In this document: piece after piece, positions 9,730-19,631 of the stretch
How the letters are laid out: every line of letters starts with the position of its first letter
Position numbering within the stretch: position 1 is the stretch's first letter
Source of the DNA: Marinomonas transparens
Lineage (GTDB): Bacteria; Pseudomonadota; Gammaproteobacteria; Pseudomonadales; Marinomonadaceae
Direction of reading: 5' to 3'
Assembly (NCBI RefSeq): GCF_016463975.1
Contig: NZ_JAEMNX010000006.1
Span: forward strand, 121,943-185,942
DNA: 64,000 nucleotides
Translations under genes and position numbers: made by a program
Notes under the pieces: model-generated
What the model saw: the letters and a program-made list of their open reading frames with translations, nothing else
Told to the model about the DNA's origin: nothing
The model's database searches: none

Positions 9730-10431
9730 TTAGCTTTTGCGACGACGAAAGGCTGAAGTCACTGATTTAGAGGTCGTATCGATTTTAGCCATGATTAAGG
9801 CCATTTCTTCGGCTTCAGCTTGTTGTTGTAATTTTAGCTTTTCTTCACGTTCTTTTCTTGCTGTTCGTTCTGTATCATTGAGCATTTTTTGAATGCTTGC
9901 TTTACTTTTTGGCCGAGCAGCGGCCTTTTTAGGCTTTTCTGTCGTTGCAATAGGGGCATTTAGTCTTTCTTCATTAATGAGTTCGCTAAAAAATGAGCTG
10001 ACAGTCGGTTTAGGCTCCGCTATTTTTTTTTCCGGTAATTTTACTGTTTTTTTTACCGCTGTTTTTCGCACTTTTTTAGGTTGTTCGGCTGTTGAAATAC
10101 CATTGGCATCAAAAAGCGCTTTTTTACCACGACTTAAAGCCGAGGTTTTTTCTGCTGTTTGAGCTATTTTGTAGCCCCGTAAGCTTTCGCCGTTATAGAT
10201 AGAGATATAGTCTTTCTCTAGCTCGTATAATTCTTGTTTATCGTCCGTTTCGAATAACTCTTCGACGCTAAATGCGTCGGCGCCATTTTCCCTAATGTCA
10301 TCATAGAGTGGAAAGTCTAGACCTTCATTGGTTGCTTCGATGTATTGTTCAAAGCGTTGGAAGCCACTATTGAAAGATGTTCCAATATAATGTTTTCCAG
10401 TGATGTTATTCGTGATTTTAAAAACGACCAA
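9730..10431 (-). CDS. GIY-YIG domain protein with long basic tail
   Basis: Residues 1-90 resemble the GIY-YIG nuclease fold: VFKITNNITGKHYIGTS contains the two short signature strands in modified form, and YELEKDYISIYN contains the late acidic residue. The rest of the 233-residue protein is Lys/Ala/Pro-rich and predicted disordered, then helical (segments such as KKAAARPKSKASIQ and ARKEREEKLKLQQQAEAEE), ending FRRRKS. It may bind nucleic acid. The start is TTG, supported by an AAGAGG ribosome site eight bases upstream. The function is not known; a DNA repair or RNA-associated role is only a guess. Confidence 0.75.
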   Translation of the reverse strand: MVVFKITNNITGKHYIGTSFNSGFQRFEQYIEATNEGLDFPLYDDIRENGADAFSVEELFETDDKQELYELEKDYISIYNGESLRGYKIAQTAEKTSALSRGKKALFDANGISTAEQPKKVRKTAVKKTVKLPEKKIAEPKPTVSSFFSELINEERLNAPIATTEKPKKAAARPKSKASIQKMLNDTERTARKEREEKLKLQQQAEAEEMALIMAKIDTTSKSVTSAFRRRKS

Positions 10432-10527
10432 AATCGTTGCCTCTTACTTAATGACTTTGTTAATAGCAAAAAAACGACACTCACCGAATTAAGGAGCTAA
10501 AGGTAAGTGATGTTTTAAAAATTAGGT

Positions 10528-11154
10528 TTAGTGTTTTACGACGAGGTTTAGGCCGTCACGTACATTGAGATGGACGTTCTCAACGCGTTTATCTTGCGCA
10601 ATTAAGCGATTGAGCTGATTAACAGCAATATCGCTGTTTTCTTTAGGGTCTAGGACGCGACCTTGCCAGAGAGAGTTGTCAATGATGATCAGTCCACCTG
10701 ATTTTACAAGAGGCAAAATAGCCTCATAATAATTTAGGTAGTTACGTTTGTCGGCATCAATGAAAGCAAAGTCAAATTCGCCTTTGAGTTCTTTTATTGT
10801 TTCTAGTGCAGGGCCAAAAATTGCTTTGATTTTTTGTCCGTGGGGACTGCGATCAAAAAAGGTTTGTGCGAATTCAATCGCTCTAGGGTTTGTTTCGCAG
10901 CAAATAAGTTCACCATCTTCTGGCATGCCTTCGGCAATTGATAATGCTGAATAGCCAGTGAACATCCCTATTTCTAAAGCACGTTTAGGTTGCGTAACTT
11001 TTGATAGAAGCTTCAAAGTTCGGCCAATGGTTTTTCCAGACAACTTATTTGGGTAGCCCATATCTGAGTAGGTTTTTTCAACCAGTTCAATTAATAGATC
11101 CGGTTCAGATTGAGTGGTTTCAATGCAGTAGTCGTCGAGATGATTAAGATCCAT
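10528..11154 (-). CDS. Class I SAM-dependent O-methyltransferase
   Basis: The 208-residue protein fits the catechol/caffeoyl-CoA O-methyltransferase family. The SAM-binding motif is ALEIGMFTGYSALSIAEG, and the metal-binding Asp lies in FAFIDADKRNYLNYYE with IIIDNSLWQGRV following. Such enzymes methylate small hydroxylated substrates using SAM and a divalent cation in the cytoplasm. The substrate here is unknown. It reads away from thrS and shares a 246-bp divergent promoter region with it. An AAGG ribosome site is placed close to the ATG. Confidence 0.9.
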   Translation of the reverse strand: MDLNHLDDYCIETTQSEPDLLIELVEKTYSDMGYPNKLSGKTIGRTLKLLSKVTQPKRALEIGMFTGYSALSIAEGMPEDGELICCETNPRAIEFAQTFFDRSPHGQKIKAIFGPALETIKELKGEFDFAFIDADKRNYLNYYEAILPLVKSGGLIIIDNSLWQGRVLDPKENSDIAVNQLNRLIAQDKRVENVHLNVRDGLNLVVKH

Positions 11155-11355
11155 AAAGCCTTTAGTAGGTGGTGTTTTATTGTGGAACAGGAAGCGATTT
11201 TACTCTGCATACAGAGAAAGTCCATGACTATAAATAAGAAAAAGAACTTGATTTTCGTGGATGTCCGATAAATGGGAAGGTCAGTGGGGTGAGTGGGCGA
11301 AATTACATTCGCATGAGTAACCGAAAAATGATAATTTATGCGCTGAAATTTACAT

Positions 11356-11376
11356 GTGCTCTTTGGTATCGAGCAC
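11356..11376 (+). promoter_or_regulatory. Stem-loop in the thrS leader carrying a GGU triplet (possible ThrRS operator)
   Basis: GTGCTC (11356-11361) and GAGCAC (11371-11376) pair perfectly around the nine-base loop TTTGGTATC. The loop contains T-GGT-A, like positions 33-37 of a tRNA-Thr(GGU) anticodon loop. It ends about 25 bases before the thrS ATG, next to the AGGGGA ribosome site. In E. coli, ThrRS represses its own translation by binding leader hairpins that mimic the tRNA-Thr anticodon arm. Whether this hairpin does the same is inference. Confidence 0.45.
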
Positions 11377-11400
11377 CACTGACTCCGATAGGGGAATAAA

Positions 11401-13338
11401 ATGCCTGTAATTACCTTGCCAGATGGCAGCCAACGTTCTTTTTCAAATCCTGTAACTGTTATGCAAGTAGCCGAAGATATTGGCCCTGGACTTGCCAAAG
11501 CCACGGTTGCTGGCTACATAAATGGCAATCTAGTTGATGCTTGCGAGCTTATTTCCGATGATGCTGAGTTAAGCATTGTAACGGGAAAAAGTCCTGAAGG
11601 TGTTGAGATCATTCGTCACTCTTTTGCTCACCTTATAGGGCACGCTATTAAACAACTTTATCCGACGGCTGAAATGGCAATTGGTCCGGTGATCAATGAA
11701 GGCTTTTATTACGACGTTGCTTATGAGCGTCCTTTTACACCAGAAGATTTGGCTGCCATTGAAAAGCGTATGACTGAATTGGTGAAGACCGATTACGACG
11801 TTGTTAAAAAAATGACCCCTATTGCTGATGCGCGCCAACAATTTGTTGATCGTGGCGAGACCTACAAAGTTGCTTTGATTGATGATATGGATGAGTCGGT
11901 AACAGAGGTTGGGCTGTATCACCACGAAGAATACATGGATATGTGCCGCGGGCCTCATGTGCCGAATACTCGGGTATTGCGTCATTTTAAATTAACCAAG
12001 CTGGCTGGTGCCTATTGGCGTGGCGACTCTAGTAATGAAATGCTACAGCGTATTTATGGTACGGCGTGGACAGATAAAAAAGAATTGAAGGCCTACTTAA
12101 CGCGTATTGAAGAAGCTGAAAAGCGTGATCATCGTAAGCTGGGTAAAAAATTAGACCTTTTCCATGTGCAAGAAGAAGCGCCTGGTATGGTATTTTGGCA
12201 TCCAAAGGGCTGGCGTTTATATCAAGCGGTTGAACAATACATGCGTCAACAGCAAATTGATAACAACTATCAAGAAGTGAAAACGCCACAAATTGTGGAT
12301 CGCGTTTTATGGGAAAAGTCTGGGCATTGGGGTAAGTACCAAGAAAATATGTTTACTACCCACTCAGAGAATCGTGATTACGCAGTTAAACCGATGAACT
12401 GTCCATGTCACATTCAAGTGTATAACCAAGGCTTGAAAAGCTATCGTGATTTGCCATTCCGTATGGCTGAATTTGGTTCTTGCCATCGTAATGAGCCTTC
12501 TGGGGCCTTGCACGGCATTATGCGCGTACGTAACTTTGTACAAGATGATGGCCATATCTTTGTTACCGAAGGGCAAATCCAACAAGAAGTGTCTGAGTTT
12601 ATAGATCTGTTGCATGAGGTTTATGCTGACTTTGGTTTTGATAATATTATTTATCGCTTGTCTACTCGTCCAGAGCAGCGTGTTGGTTCGGATGAAGTGT
12701 GGGATAAATCGGAAAAAGCGCTTGCTGATGCGTTGGATTCTGCACAACTTGATTGGGAGGAGTTACCAGGCGAAGGGGCTTTTTATGGTCCTAAGATAGA
12801 ATTCTCCCTAAAGGATGCCATTGGTCGAGTTTGGCAGTGCGGTACTATTCAAGTTGATTTCTCCATGCCGACTCGTTTGGGGGCCCAATATGTTTCTGAA
12901 GATGGCTCTCGTCAAACGCCAGTTATGCTGCATCGAGCCATTGTTGGTTCTTTAGAGCGTTTTATTGGTATTTTGATTGAAGATACCGAAGGGGCTTTCC
13001 CTGTTTGGCTTGCACCAGAACAGGTCGTTATTATGAATATAACGGATAGGCAGGCCGAATATTGTGCTGATTTGGAAAAAAGATTGAATTCAAATGGCTT
13101 TAGAGCAAAACTTGACTTGAGAAACGAGAAGATCGGGTTTAAAATCCGCGAGCATACAATTCAACGTGTACCATATATGATCGTCGTTGGTGACAAAGAG
13201 GTCGAGCAACAGCAAGTTGCTGTTCGTACCCGTACTGGCGAAGATCTTGGGGTGATGAGTATTACTGATTTTGAAGATCTGCTTCAAAAAGAAGTTGCTC
13301 GCCGTAGCCGTAAACAAGAAGTGGAGATAGCGCTATAA
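11401..13338 (+). CDS. thrS: Threonyl-tRNA synthetase
   Basis: This class II synthetase charges tRNA-Thr. The 645 residues follow the family order. TGS domain at about 1-62 ([14 protein letters not shown]), then the editing domain with [10 protein letters not shown] near 75. The catalytic core has motif 2 as [20 protein letters not shown], with zinc ligand Cys in MNCPCH. The anticodon-binding domain at the end has [16 protein letters not shown] sequence. The ATG follows an AGGGGA ribosome site. thrS heads the conserved translation operon thrS-infC-rpmI-rplT-pheS-pheT-ihfA; its stop lies nine bases before the infC start. A leader hairpin upstream may provide autoregulation. Confidence 0.98.
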   Translation: MPVITLPDGSQRSFSNPVTVMQVAEDIGPGLAKATVAGYINGNLVDACELISDDAELSIVTGKSPEGVEIIRHSFAHLIGHAIKQLYPTAEMAIGPVINEGFYYDVAYERPFTPEDLAAIEKRMTELVKTDYDVVKKMTPIADARQQFVDRGETYKVALIDDMDESVTEVGLYHHEEYMDMCRGPHVPNTRVLRHFKLTKLAGAYWRGDSSNEMLQRIYGTAWTDKKELKAYLTRIEEAEKRDHRKLGKKLDLFHVQEEAPGMVFWHPKGWRLYQAVEQYMRQQQIDNNYQEVKTPQIVDRVLWEKSGHWGKYQENMFTTHSENRDYAVKPMNCPCHIQVYNQGLKSYRDLPFRMAEFGSCHRNEPSGALHGIMRVRNFVQDDGHIFVTEGQIQQEVSEFIDLLHEVYADFGFDNIIYRLSTRPEQRVGSDEVWDKSEKALADALDSAQLDWEELPGEGAFYGPKIEFSLKDAIGRVWQCGTIQVDFSMPTRLGAQYVSEDGSRQTPVMLHRAIVGSLERFIGILIEDTEGAFPVWLAPEQVVIMNITDRQAEYCADLEKRLNSNGFRAKLDLRNEKIGFKIREHTIQRVPYMIVVGDKEVEQQQVAVRTRTGEDLGVMSITDFEDLLQKEVARRSRKQEVEIAL

Positions 13339-13346
13339 AAGGTAAT

Positions 13347-13880
13347 ATGAATCGTGGACGTAACGCTAGTAAGCAGCGCCCTCAAATTAATGAAAACATT
13401 CGAGCAACTGAAGTGCGTTTAATCGCAGCTGATGGTGAACAAGTTGGCGTTGTCTCGCTTGAAGAGGCACTAAAAGCGGCGCAAGAAGCGACTTTAGATT
13501 TAGTGCAAATTGCTGATTCAGATCCGATTGTTTGCAAAATCATGGACTACGGTAAGCATATTTTTGAGGCGAAAAAAGCGAAAGCGGCCCAAAAGAAAAA
13601 TGCGAAGCAGATTCAAGTTAAAGAAATGAAATTCCGTCCAGGGACGGAGGAAGGGGATTATCAGGTAAAACTCCGCAACCTGATACGTTTCCTTGAAGGC
13701 GGGGATAAGGCCAAGGTATCACTTCGATACCGTGGTCGTGAAATGGCCCATCAGGAGCTTGGTATGCAACTTATGAATCGAGTCGCTTTAGACTTAGAGG
13801 AATATGGTGCAGTAGAGCAAGCTGCGAAAATGGAAGGTCGTCAATTGACTATGGTGCTAGGCCCCAAAAAGAAGAAGTAG
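13347..13880 (+). CDS. infC: Translation initiation factor IF-3
   Basis: IF-3 binds the 30S subunit, keeps the subunits apart and checks start-codon pairing. The 177-residue sequence has the N-domain ([23 protein letters not shown]), the lysine-rich linker and the C-domain ([34 protein letters not shown]). The start is unusual for infC: it appears to be a normal ATG, behind an AAAAGG site only four bases away. E. coli uses the rare AUU, the basis of IF-3 autoregulation there. No AUU, AUA or AUC is suitably placed upstream in frame. The gene begins eight bases after thrS. Confidence 0.96.
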   Translation: MNRGRNASKQRPQINENIRATEVRLIAADGEQVGVVSLEEALKAAQEATLDLVQIADSDPIVCKIMDYGKHIFEAKKAKAAQKKNAKQIQVKEMKFRPGTEEGDYQVKLRNLIRFLEGGDKAKVSLRYRGREMAHQELGMQLMNRVALDLEEYGAVEQAAKMEGRQLTMVLGPKKKK

Positions 13881-13944
13881 TTTTAAATAACGTTAGTTAT
13901 TAAGAAGCTACATTAACATCAACGAATGCGAGAGTGGTTTTATC

Positions 13945-14139
13945 ATGTCCAAAATTAAGTCACACAGTGGCGCATCTAAGCGCTTCAAACGTACCGCGAA
14001 TGGTTTTAAGCATAAGCAGTCTCATACTAGTCATATCTTGACTAAAAAATCGACTAAGCGTAAGCGTCATCTTCGTTCTATGAACCAAGTTGCGCAAAGC
14101 GACAAAGCGTTAATCGTACGCATGTTGCCATACATCTAA
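13945..14139 (+). CDS. rpmI: 50S ribosomal protein L35
   Basis: This 64-residue, very basic protein ([33 protein letters not shown]) is the normal length and pattern of L35, which is buried in the large subunit. It stands between infC and rplT, as in nearly all bacteria. In E. coli, L20 represses rpmI and rplT translation through an RNA pseudoknot. The 64-base infC-rpmI gap here was not resolved into such a structure. Confidence 0.97.
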   Translation: MSKIKSHSGASKRFKRTANGFKHKQSHTSHILTKKSTKRKRHLRSMNQVAQSDKALIVRMLPYI

Positions 14140-14187
14140 GTTTAGATTTTTTTAGTTCATTAATTTTATTAGTAAAGGGTTTATATT

Positions 14188-14544
14188 ATGCCTCGCGTAA
14201 AACGTGGTGTTCAGGCTCGTCGCCGTCACAAGAAGATTTTAAAGCAAGCTAAAGGTTACTATGGTGCACGTAGTCGTGTATTTCGTGTAGCAAAACAAGC
14301 TGTTATCAAAGCTGGTCAGTATCAATACCGTGACCGTCGTCAACGTAAACGTCAATTCCGCGCTTTGTGGATTGCTCGTATTAACGCTGCGGCACGTATC
14401 AACGGTGTTTCTTATAGCCGTTTCATCGCTGGCTTGAAAAAAGCAGCTATTGAAATTGACCGTAAAGTACTGGCTGATTTAGCTGTGTACGAGAAAGAAG
14501 TTTTTGCTGCAATCGTTGAAAAAGCGAAAGCAAGCTTGGCTTAA
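14188..14544 (+). CDS. rplT: 50S ribosomal protein L20
   Basis: The 118-residue basic protein begins [20 protein letters not shown] and has the [20 protein letters not shown] block typical of L20, an early large-subunit assembly protein that binds 23S rRNA. It follows rpmI by 48 bp with an AAAGGG ribosome site. A strong hairpin with T-run between this gene and pheS may end part of the transcripts, so that ribosomal protein and PheRS levels can differ. Confidence 0.98.
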   Translation: MPRVKRGVQARRRHKKILKQAKGYYGARSRVFRVAKQAVIKAGQYQYRDRRQRKRQFRALWIARINAAARINGVSYSRFIAGLKKAAIEIDRKVLADLAVYEKEVFAAIVEKAKASLA

Positions 14545-14620
14545 TTTCTGACGTAGCCTTAGAGTGGTTCGGTCTTGGTAGATTACATCTGGATAGAGCG
14601 AATGACTCAATGCAGTCTTT

Positions 14621-14656
14621 AATAGGGGAAGAGCCAACGCTCTTCCCCTATTTTTA
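14621..14656 (+). terminator. Strong terminator or attenuator between rplT and pheS
   Basis: ATAGGGGAAGAGC (14622-14634) pairs with GCTCTTCCCCTAT (14639-14651) as a perfect 13-bp stem with a four-base loop, followed by TTTTATTTT. It lies within the operon, 16 bases before the pheS start codon. The E. coli pheST leader has a Phe-codon-rich peptide before such a terminator; none is visible in the 127 bases here, so any read-through control must work another way. Confidence 0.85.
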
Positions 14657-14671
14657 TTTTGGAGTATGTAA

Positions 14672-15667
<996 letters not shown>

Positions 15668-15689
15668 CCCATCGATCTAGGATGTTTTT

Positions 15690-18074
15690 ATGAAAGTTAG
15701 TGAGAATTGGCTAAGAGAGTGGGTCAATCCAAACATCAGTAGCGATGATTTGGTGGCTCAAATTACCCTAGCGGGCCTTGAAGTGGATGAGGTGCTTCCT
15801 GTTGCGGCTGAGTTTTCTGGCGTAGTGGTGGGTGAGATTATCAGTGCAGAGTCCCATCCAAATGCGGACAAGCTTCAAGTTTGCCGGGTATCGGATGGCG
15901 TAGAAGAATTTCAAGTGGTTTGTGGTGCGCCAAATGCGCGCCCAGGTATCAAGATTCCCTTTGCTAAAATTGGTGCTGTATTAGGCGCGGATTTTAAAAT
16001 CAAGAAAGCTAAGCTTCGCCAAGTTGAGTCTTTTGGTATGTTGTGCTCTGCATCTGAATTGGGTGTGAGTGATGATAATGACGGTATTATGGAATTGCCT
16101 GCTGTTGCTAAAGCGGGTGATGATTTTCGTGCTTTCTTGGGTTTAGATGATCAAATTATTGATGTCGACCTAACGCCAAACCGCAGTGATTGCTTAAGTG
16201 TAGCGGGGTTAGCTCGAGAAGTCGGGGTGTTAAATAAAACGAATTTAACGCCTATTGAAGTCGTTGCCGCGGATGTCTCTATTGATGACAGCTTTCCTGT
16301 ACGTGTTGATGCGACAGAGGCTTGCCCTCGTTATTTAGGTCGTATTGTGCGTGGTGTGAATGTCGCTGCGCAAACACCACTTTGGATGGTTGAGAAGCTG
16401 CGTCGTAGTGGTATTCGTTCTATTGATCCGATTGTTGATATTACCAACTATGTCATGCTTGAGTTGGGTCAGCCGATGCACGCTTTTGACTTGGCGAATT
16501 TATCCGGTTCTGTGGTTGTGCGGATGGCGACTAAAGACGAAAAAATTGTCTTGCTTGACGGCCAAGAAATTACGCTGCGTGAAGATACTATGGTCATTGC
16601 GGATGAAAAAGCGCCGTTGGCTATTGCGGGTGTTATGGGTGGACAAGGCTCCGGTGTTAATACGGAAACCAAAGATATCTTTTTAGAAAGTGCTTTCTTC
16701 ACGCCTTTGGCATTAGCTGGTAAAGCTCGTTCATACGGTTTACATACGGATTCATCCCATCGTTTCGAGCGTGGTGTGGATGCGACCTTGCAAGAAAAAG
16801 CGATTGAGCGCGCAACGGCTTTGGTGTTGGACATTGCTGGCGGTGAAGTCGGTCCAATTACTCATGCTGTGAGTGAAGCGTCTTTACCTGAAGCGGCCGT
16901 AGTGGCATTACGTCGCAAGAAGTTGGACCAATATTTGGCAATGTCGATCGATAAAGACCTTGTGACGGATATTTTGACTCGTCTTGGTTTGGAAATGATC
17001 GAAGTAACGGATGAGGTTTGGGTGACAAAAGCGCCATCTCACCGCTTTGATATTGCGATTGAGGCAGATTTGATTGAAGAGGTGGCTCGTATCTATGGTT
17101 ACGACAATCTTCCTTCTTCTATGCCTCAGGCAGCAGTAAATTTCACGCCTTTGTCTGAAAGTAAAACTCAGGTCCAAGTGTTGCGTTCTATCTTGGTGTC
17201 TCAAGGTTATCAAGAGGCGGTGACCTACAGTTTTATTGATCCTGTTTTAAGTAAGCAGTTTTTACCGGATATTGAGCCTGTACCATTGGCGAACCCAATT
17301 TCTGTCGATATGGGGGTGATGCGTCCTAGTTTAGTGCCCGGCTTGGTAAAGGCCTATCTTCATAATCAAAATCGTCAACAGTCTCGTGTGCGTTTGTTTG
17401 AGACGGGTCGTCGTTTTATTGGTTCTGTTGAAGCTTTGGATGAGTTGGATCAGCAACAGCAAATTTCTGGGTTGATCGCAGGGGCTCGTGATTCTGAGGC
17501 TTGGTATCATAATGGTGAAATGGTCGATTTTTATGACTTAAAGGCCCATGTAGAAGCAATGTTTGCTTTGAATGAAGGCGGCAAACCTAACTATGAACCA
17601 TCAAGCTGTGTATTTCTTCACCCAGGACGTTCTGCAGATATTTTTGTTGATGGGAATTTTGTTGGCATAATGGGTGAGTTACATCCGCAGCTTTCTAAAG
17701 AGTTAGGGGTCAATCAGCCCTTGTATATCTTTGATATTGCCTTGTCTGCCGTGCTGCATGCAGCCTTGCCTGAATATAAGGCGATTTCTAAATTTCCTGA
17801 AGTGCGCCGTGATTTAGCTTTGCTGGTTGATCGTGCTGTTCCGGTTAGTGAGTTGGAGAAAGTGATTCTAGTATCGGCGGGTGATGCGCTTAAAAATGTC
17901 TTGGTTTTCGATGTTTATCAGGGCCAAGGTATTGATGAGACGAAAAAAAGTGTCGCTTTGGGCTTGACGTGGCAGCATCCTTCACACACTCTTAGTGATG
18001 AAGAAGTGAGCAACTCTGTCGAGCAAACTGTTCAGGCTTTGGCTGAGCAGTTGGGAGCCGTTGTAAGGGGGTAG
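15690..18074 (+). CDS. pheT: Phenylalanyl-tRNA synthetase beta subunit
   Basis: PheT supplies tRNA binding and editing to PheRS. The 794 residues match the usual full-length bacterial subunit. The tRNA-binding (EMAP-like) domain lies at about 40-150 ([15 protein letters not shown]), followed by the B3/B4 editing domains ([38 protein letters not shown]) and the B5 domain. The C-terminal ferredoxin-fold anticodon domain is at about 700-794 ([15 protein letters not shown]). It ends four bases before ihfA, with which it is surely co-transcribed. Confidence 0.98.
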   Translation: MKVSENWLREWVNPNISSDDLVAQITLAGLEVDEVLPVAAEFSGVVVGEIISAESHPNADKLQVCRVSDGVEEFQVVCGAPNARPGIKIPFAKIGAVLGADFKIKKAKLRQVESFGMLCSASELGVSDDNDGIMELPAVAKAGDDFRAFLGLDDQIIDVDLTPNRSDCLSVAGLAREVGVLNKTNLTPIEVVAADVSIDDSFPVRVDATEACPRYLGRIVRGVNVAAQTPLWMVEKLRRSGIRSIDPIVDITNYVMLELGQPMHAFDLANLSGSVVVRMATKDEKIVLLDGQEITLREDTMVIADEKAPLAIAGVMGGQGSGVNTETKDIFLESAFFTPLALAGKARSYGLHTDSSHRFERGVDATLQEKAIERATALVLDIAGGEVGPITHAVSEASLPEAAVVALRRKKLDQYLAMSIDKDLVTDILTRLGLEMIEVTDEVWVTKAPSHRFDIAIEADLIEEVARIYGYDNLPSSMPQAAVNFTPLSESKTQVQVLRSILVSQGYQEAVTYSFIDPVLSKQFLPDIEPVPLANPISVDMGVMRPSLVPGLVKAYLHNQNRQQSRVRLFETGRRFIGSVEALDELDQQQQISGLIAGARDSEAWYHNGEMVDFYDLKAHVEAMFALNEGGKPNYEPSSCVFLHPGRSADIFVDGNFVGIMGELHPQLSKELGVNQPLYIFDIALSAVLHAALPEYKAISKFPEVRRDLALLVDRAVPVSELEKVILVSAGDALKNVLVFDVYQGQGIDETKKSVALGLTWQHPSHTLSDEEVSNSVEQTVQALAEQLGAVVRG

Positions 18075-18078
18075 ATTT

Positions 18079-18375
18079 ATGGGATCGTTGACAAAAGCAG
18101 ACCTTGCTGAAAACTTAGTAGATTCGATTGATTTAAGTAAAAAAGATGCAAAAGACCTAGTTGAAGGTTTTTTTGATGTGATTCGTAATTCACTTGTTGA
18201 AAGACAGCAGGTAAAGCTTTCAGGCTTTGGTAATTTTGAAGTCCGTGAAAAAAGTCAGCGACCAGGTCGAAACCCGAAGACAGGGGAGGAGATACCTATC
18301 ACGGCTCGCACGGTAGTGACTTTTAGACCGGGGCAAAAGCTTAAGTCTAAAGTCGAAGACTATATGCAAGAGTAA
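18079..18375 (+). CDS. ihfA: Integration host factor alpha subunit
   Basis: IHF-alpha pairs with IHF-beta to bend DNA sharply at specific sites, affecting transcription, replication and recombination. The 98-residue sequence has the HU/IHF signature near [20 protein letters not shown] and the beta-arm [14 protein letters not shown]. Its N-terminus is [15 protein letters not shown]. It is the last gene of the thrS operon, as in E. coli, and is followed by a terminator at 18392-18420. Confidence 0.97.
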   Translation: MGSLTKADLAENLVDSIDLSKKDAKDLVEGFFDVIRNSLVERQQVKLSGFGNFEVREKSQRPGRNPKTGEEIPITARTVVTFRPGQKLKSKVEDYMQE

Positions 18376-18391
18376 GTGTTTTGCTTTCTCT

Positions 18392-18420
18392 AAAAAGCCA
18401 CCTAATGAGGTGGCTTTTTT
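18392..18420 (+). terminator. Rho-independent terminator after ihfA
   Basis: AAAAAGCCACCT and AGGTGGCTTTTTT form a 12-bp stem around AATG with a T-run. This is the end of the thrS-ihfA operon. Confidence 0.9.
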
Positions 18421-18578
18421 GTGTTTGTCATCTGCCTAATTACTTTAAAAGGTTGCTTTTTGAGTCGGTGTTAAGTGTTGAGCTTTTGCCTTATTGTAAT
18501 GTTCTAGAATGATATTTAGATCAATGGTTAAGCAATTAATCTTAGAAACTTTATGAGCTCTACAAAAATGAAAAAAAG

Positions 18579-18655
18579 TTGATAAAACTCTTCCCTTTTC
18601 AACTCGTTATAGTAATATACGCCCCCGCTGACAACGACAGTGTTGTTGTTTGCAT
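18579..18655 (+). promoter_or_regulatory. Possible stable-RNA promoter and leader of the tRNA array
   Basis: The sequence TATAGTAATATAC (18608-18620) followed by a GC-rich stretch GCCCCCGC looks like a -10 element with the G+C discriminator of stringently controlled stable RNA promoters. A TTGATA lies at 18579-18584, but the spacing (23 bp) is too long to be a normal -35, so the assignment is tentative. The rest of the 280-bp gap after ihfA is AT-rich and shows nothing else. Confidence 0.3.
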
Positions 18656-18732
18656 CGGGGCGTAGCGCAGCCTGGTAGCGCACTAGCATGGGGTGCTAGT
18701 GGTCGCAGGTTCAAATCCTGCCGTCCCGACCA
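18656..18732 (+). tRNA. tRNA-Pro(GGG)
   Basis: A 77-nt cloverleaf with encoded CCA. The acceptor CGGGGCG pairs with CGTCCCG, and the anticodon loop is ATGGGGT (anticodon GGG, reads CCC and CCU). It is the first member of the array. Confidence 0.95.
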
Positions 18733-18745
18733 AATTTTGAGAAAT

Positions 18746-18821
18746 GCCGCTATAGCTCAGTTGGTAGAGCATCTGACTTGTAATCAGAGGGTCCCGAGTT
18801 CGACTCTTGGTGGCGGCACCA
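18746..18821 (+). tRNA. tRNA-Thr(TGT), copy 1
   Basis: A 76-nt cloverleaf with encoded CCA. The acceptor GCCGCTA pairs with TGGCGGC; stem TCTGA/TCAGA encloses the loop CTTGTAA (anticodon TGT). This is the reference copy for the five that follow. Confidence 0.95.
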
Positions 18822-18870
18822 TTTTTTGGTCTAGTCCTTATATAGGATAAAAATGATTTTTACTTTTATT

Positions 18871-18946
18871 GCCGCTATAGCTCAGTTGGTAGAGCATCTG
18901 ACTTGTAATCAGAGGGTCCCGTGTTCGACTCTTGGTGGCGGCGCCA
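18871..18946 (+). tRNA. tRNA-Thr(TGT), copy 2, with T-stem mismatch
   Basis: Same as copy 1 except that the T-stem reads CCGTG instead of CCGAG (one T-T mismatch) and the discriminator base before CCA is G instead of A. Both changes may weaken it. It may be non-functional or only partly functional. Confidence 0.8.
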
Positions 18947-18987
18947 CTTCTCACTAAGACTTGGCCATAAAAGTAAACTGCGTAATT

Positions 18988-19063
18988 GCCGCTATAGCTC
19001 AGTTGGTAGAGCATCTGACTGGTAATCAGAGGGTCCCGAGTTCGACTCTTGGTGGCGGCACCA
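18988..19063 (+). tRNA. tRNA-Thr(GGT), copy 3, anticodon-switched
   Basis: Identical in body to the TGT copy but the anticodon loop is CTGGTAA. A single T to G change at position 34 gives GGT (reads ACC and ACU). All stems remain intact, so it should be functional and still recognised as Thr (G35, U36 unchanged). Confidence 0.93.
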
Positions 19064-19104
19064 CTTCTCACTAAGAATTGGCCATAAAAGTAAACTGCGT
19101 AAAT

Positions 19105-19180
19105 GCCGCTATAGCTCAGTTGGTAGAGCATCTGACTTGTATTCAGAGGGTCCCGAGTTCGTCTCTTGGTGGCGGCACCA
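19105..19180 (+). tRNA. tRNA-Thr(TGT)-like, copy 4, probably defective
   Basis: The cloverleaf stems pair, but base 38 of the anticodon loop is T instead of A. The T-loop reads TTCGTCT, so the near-invariant A58 (partner of T54) is T. Loss of A58 usually destabilises the tRNA elbow, so this is probably a pseudo-tRNA. Confidence 0.75.
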
Positions 19181-19223
19181 GTACTTCCTTCGGGCGGTAC
19201 TTAAAGTTTTGGTTTAGCGTGAA

Positions 19224-19299
19224 GCCGCTATAGCTCAGTGGGTAGAGCATCTGACTTGTAATCAGAGGGTCCCGAGTTCGACTCTTGGTGGCGGCACCA
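19224..19299 (+). tRNA. tRNA-Thr(TGT), copy 5
   Basis: Differs from copy 1 only in the D-loop (AGTGGGTA instead of AGTTGGTA, position 17). All stems and the TGT anticodon are intact. Confidence 0.9.
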
Positions 19300-19342
19300 T
19301 TACTTCCTTCGGGCGGTAATTAAAGTTTTGGTTTAGCGTTAA

Positions 19343-19418
19343 GCCGCTATAGCTCAGTTGGTAGAGCATCTGACTTGTAATCAGAGGGTCCCGAGTTCGA
19401 CTCTTGGTGGCGGCACCA
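19343..19418 (+). tRNA. tRNA-Thr(TGT), copy 6
   Basis: Sequence identical to copy 1 through the mature region, with anticodon TGT and CCA encoded. The spacers before copies 5 and 6 are near-identical (119-bp repeat unit). Confidence 0.94.
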
Positions 19419-19453
19419 CTTTTTAGTAGAGGGTGTAACGGTAAATAATGAAT

Positions 19454-19504
19454 GGGCGTGTCGCTCATTTAGAAAGTTTTTGTCCTTAATAAGGCAAACG
19501 TTGT
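19454..19504 (+). pseudogene. tRNA relic before the first tRNA-Val
   Basis: GGGCGTGTCGCTCATTT followed by GTCCTTAATAAGGCAAACGTTGT resembles the 5' half and anticodon arm of the adjacent tRNA-Val, with lost stems. A similar relic lies before the fourth tRNA-Val at 20615-20665. Confidence 0.5.
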
Positions 19505-19580
19505 GGGTGTGTAGCTCAGTTGGGAGAGCGTCGCCCTTACAAGGCGAATGTCGGGAGTTCGACCCTCTCCACACCCACCA
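19505..19580 (+). tRNA. tRNA-Val(TAC), copy 1
   Basis: A 76-nt cloverleaf. The acceptor GGGTGTG pairs with CACACCC; anticodon stem TCGCC/GGCGA encloses the loop CTTACAA (TAC). The T-loop is TTCGACC, one base different from the other copies. CCA is encoded. Confidence 0.94.
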
Positions 19581-19631
19581 TCTTCCCGATGTACAAGGTA
19601 CGTCCGATGGGACGCTAAACACAAATGTGTT

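Larger units (their letters stand above)
18871..19418 (+). repeat. Tandem tRNA-Thr repeat units of about 117-119 bp
   Basis: Start-to-start spacing of the Thr copies is 125, 117, 117, 119 and 119 bp. Copies 2-4 share the spacer CACTTCTCACTAAGA.TTGG, and copies 4-6 share ACTTCCTTCGGGCGGTA. This indicates two duplication events with different spacers. Confidence 0.85.

Noticed and set aside
18838..19131. Minus-strand reading frame with repeated RSGAATKSRTRDPLIT-type sequence
   Set aside because: It is the antisense of tandem tRNA-Thr genes and their spacers; the repeats come from the tRNA repeats.
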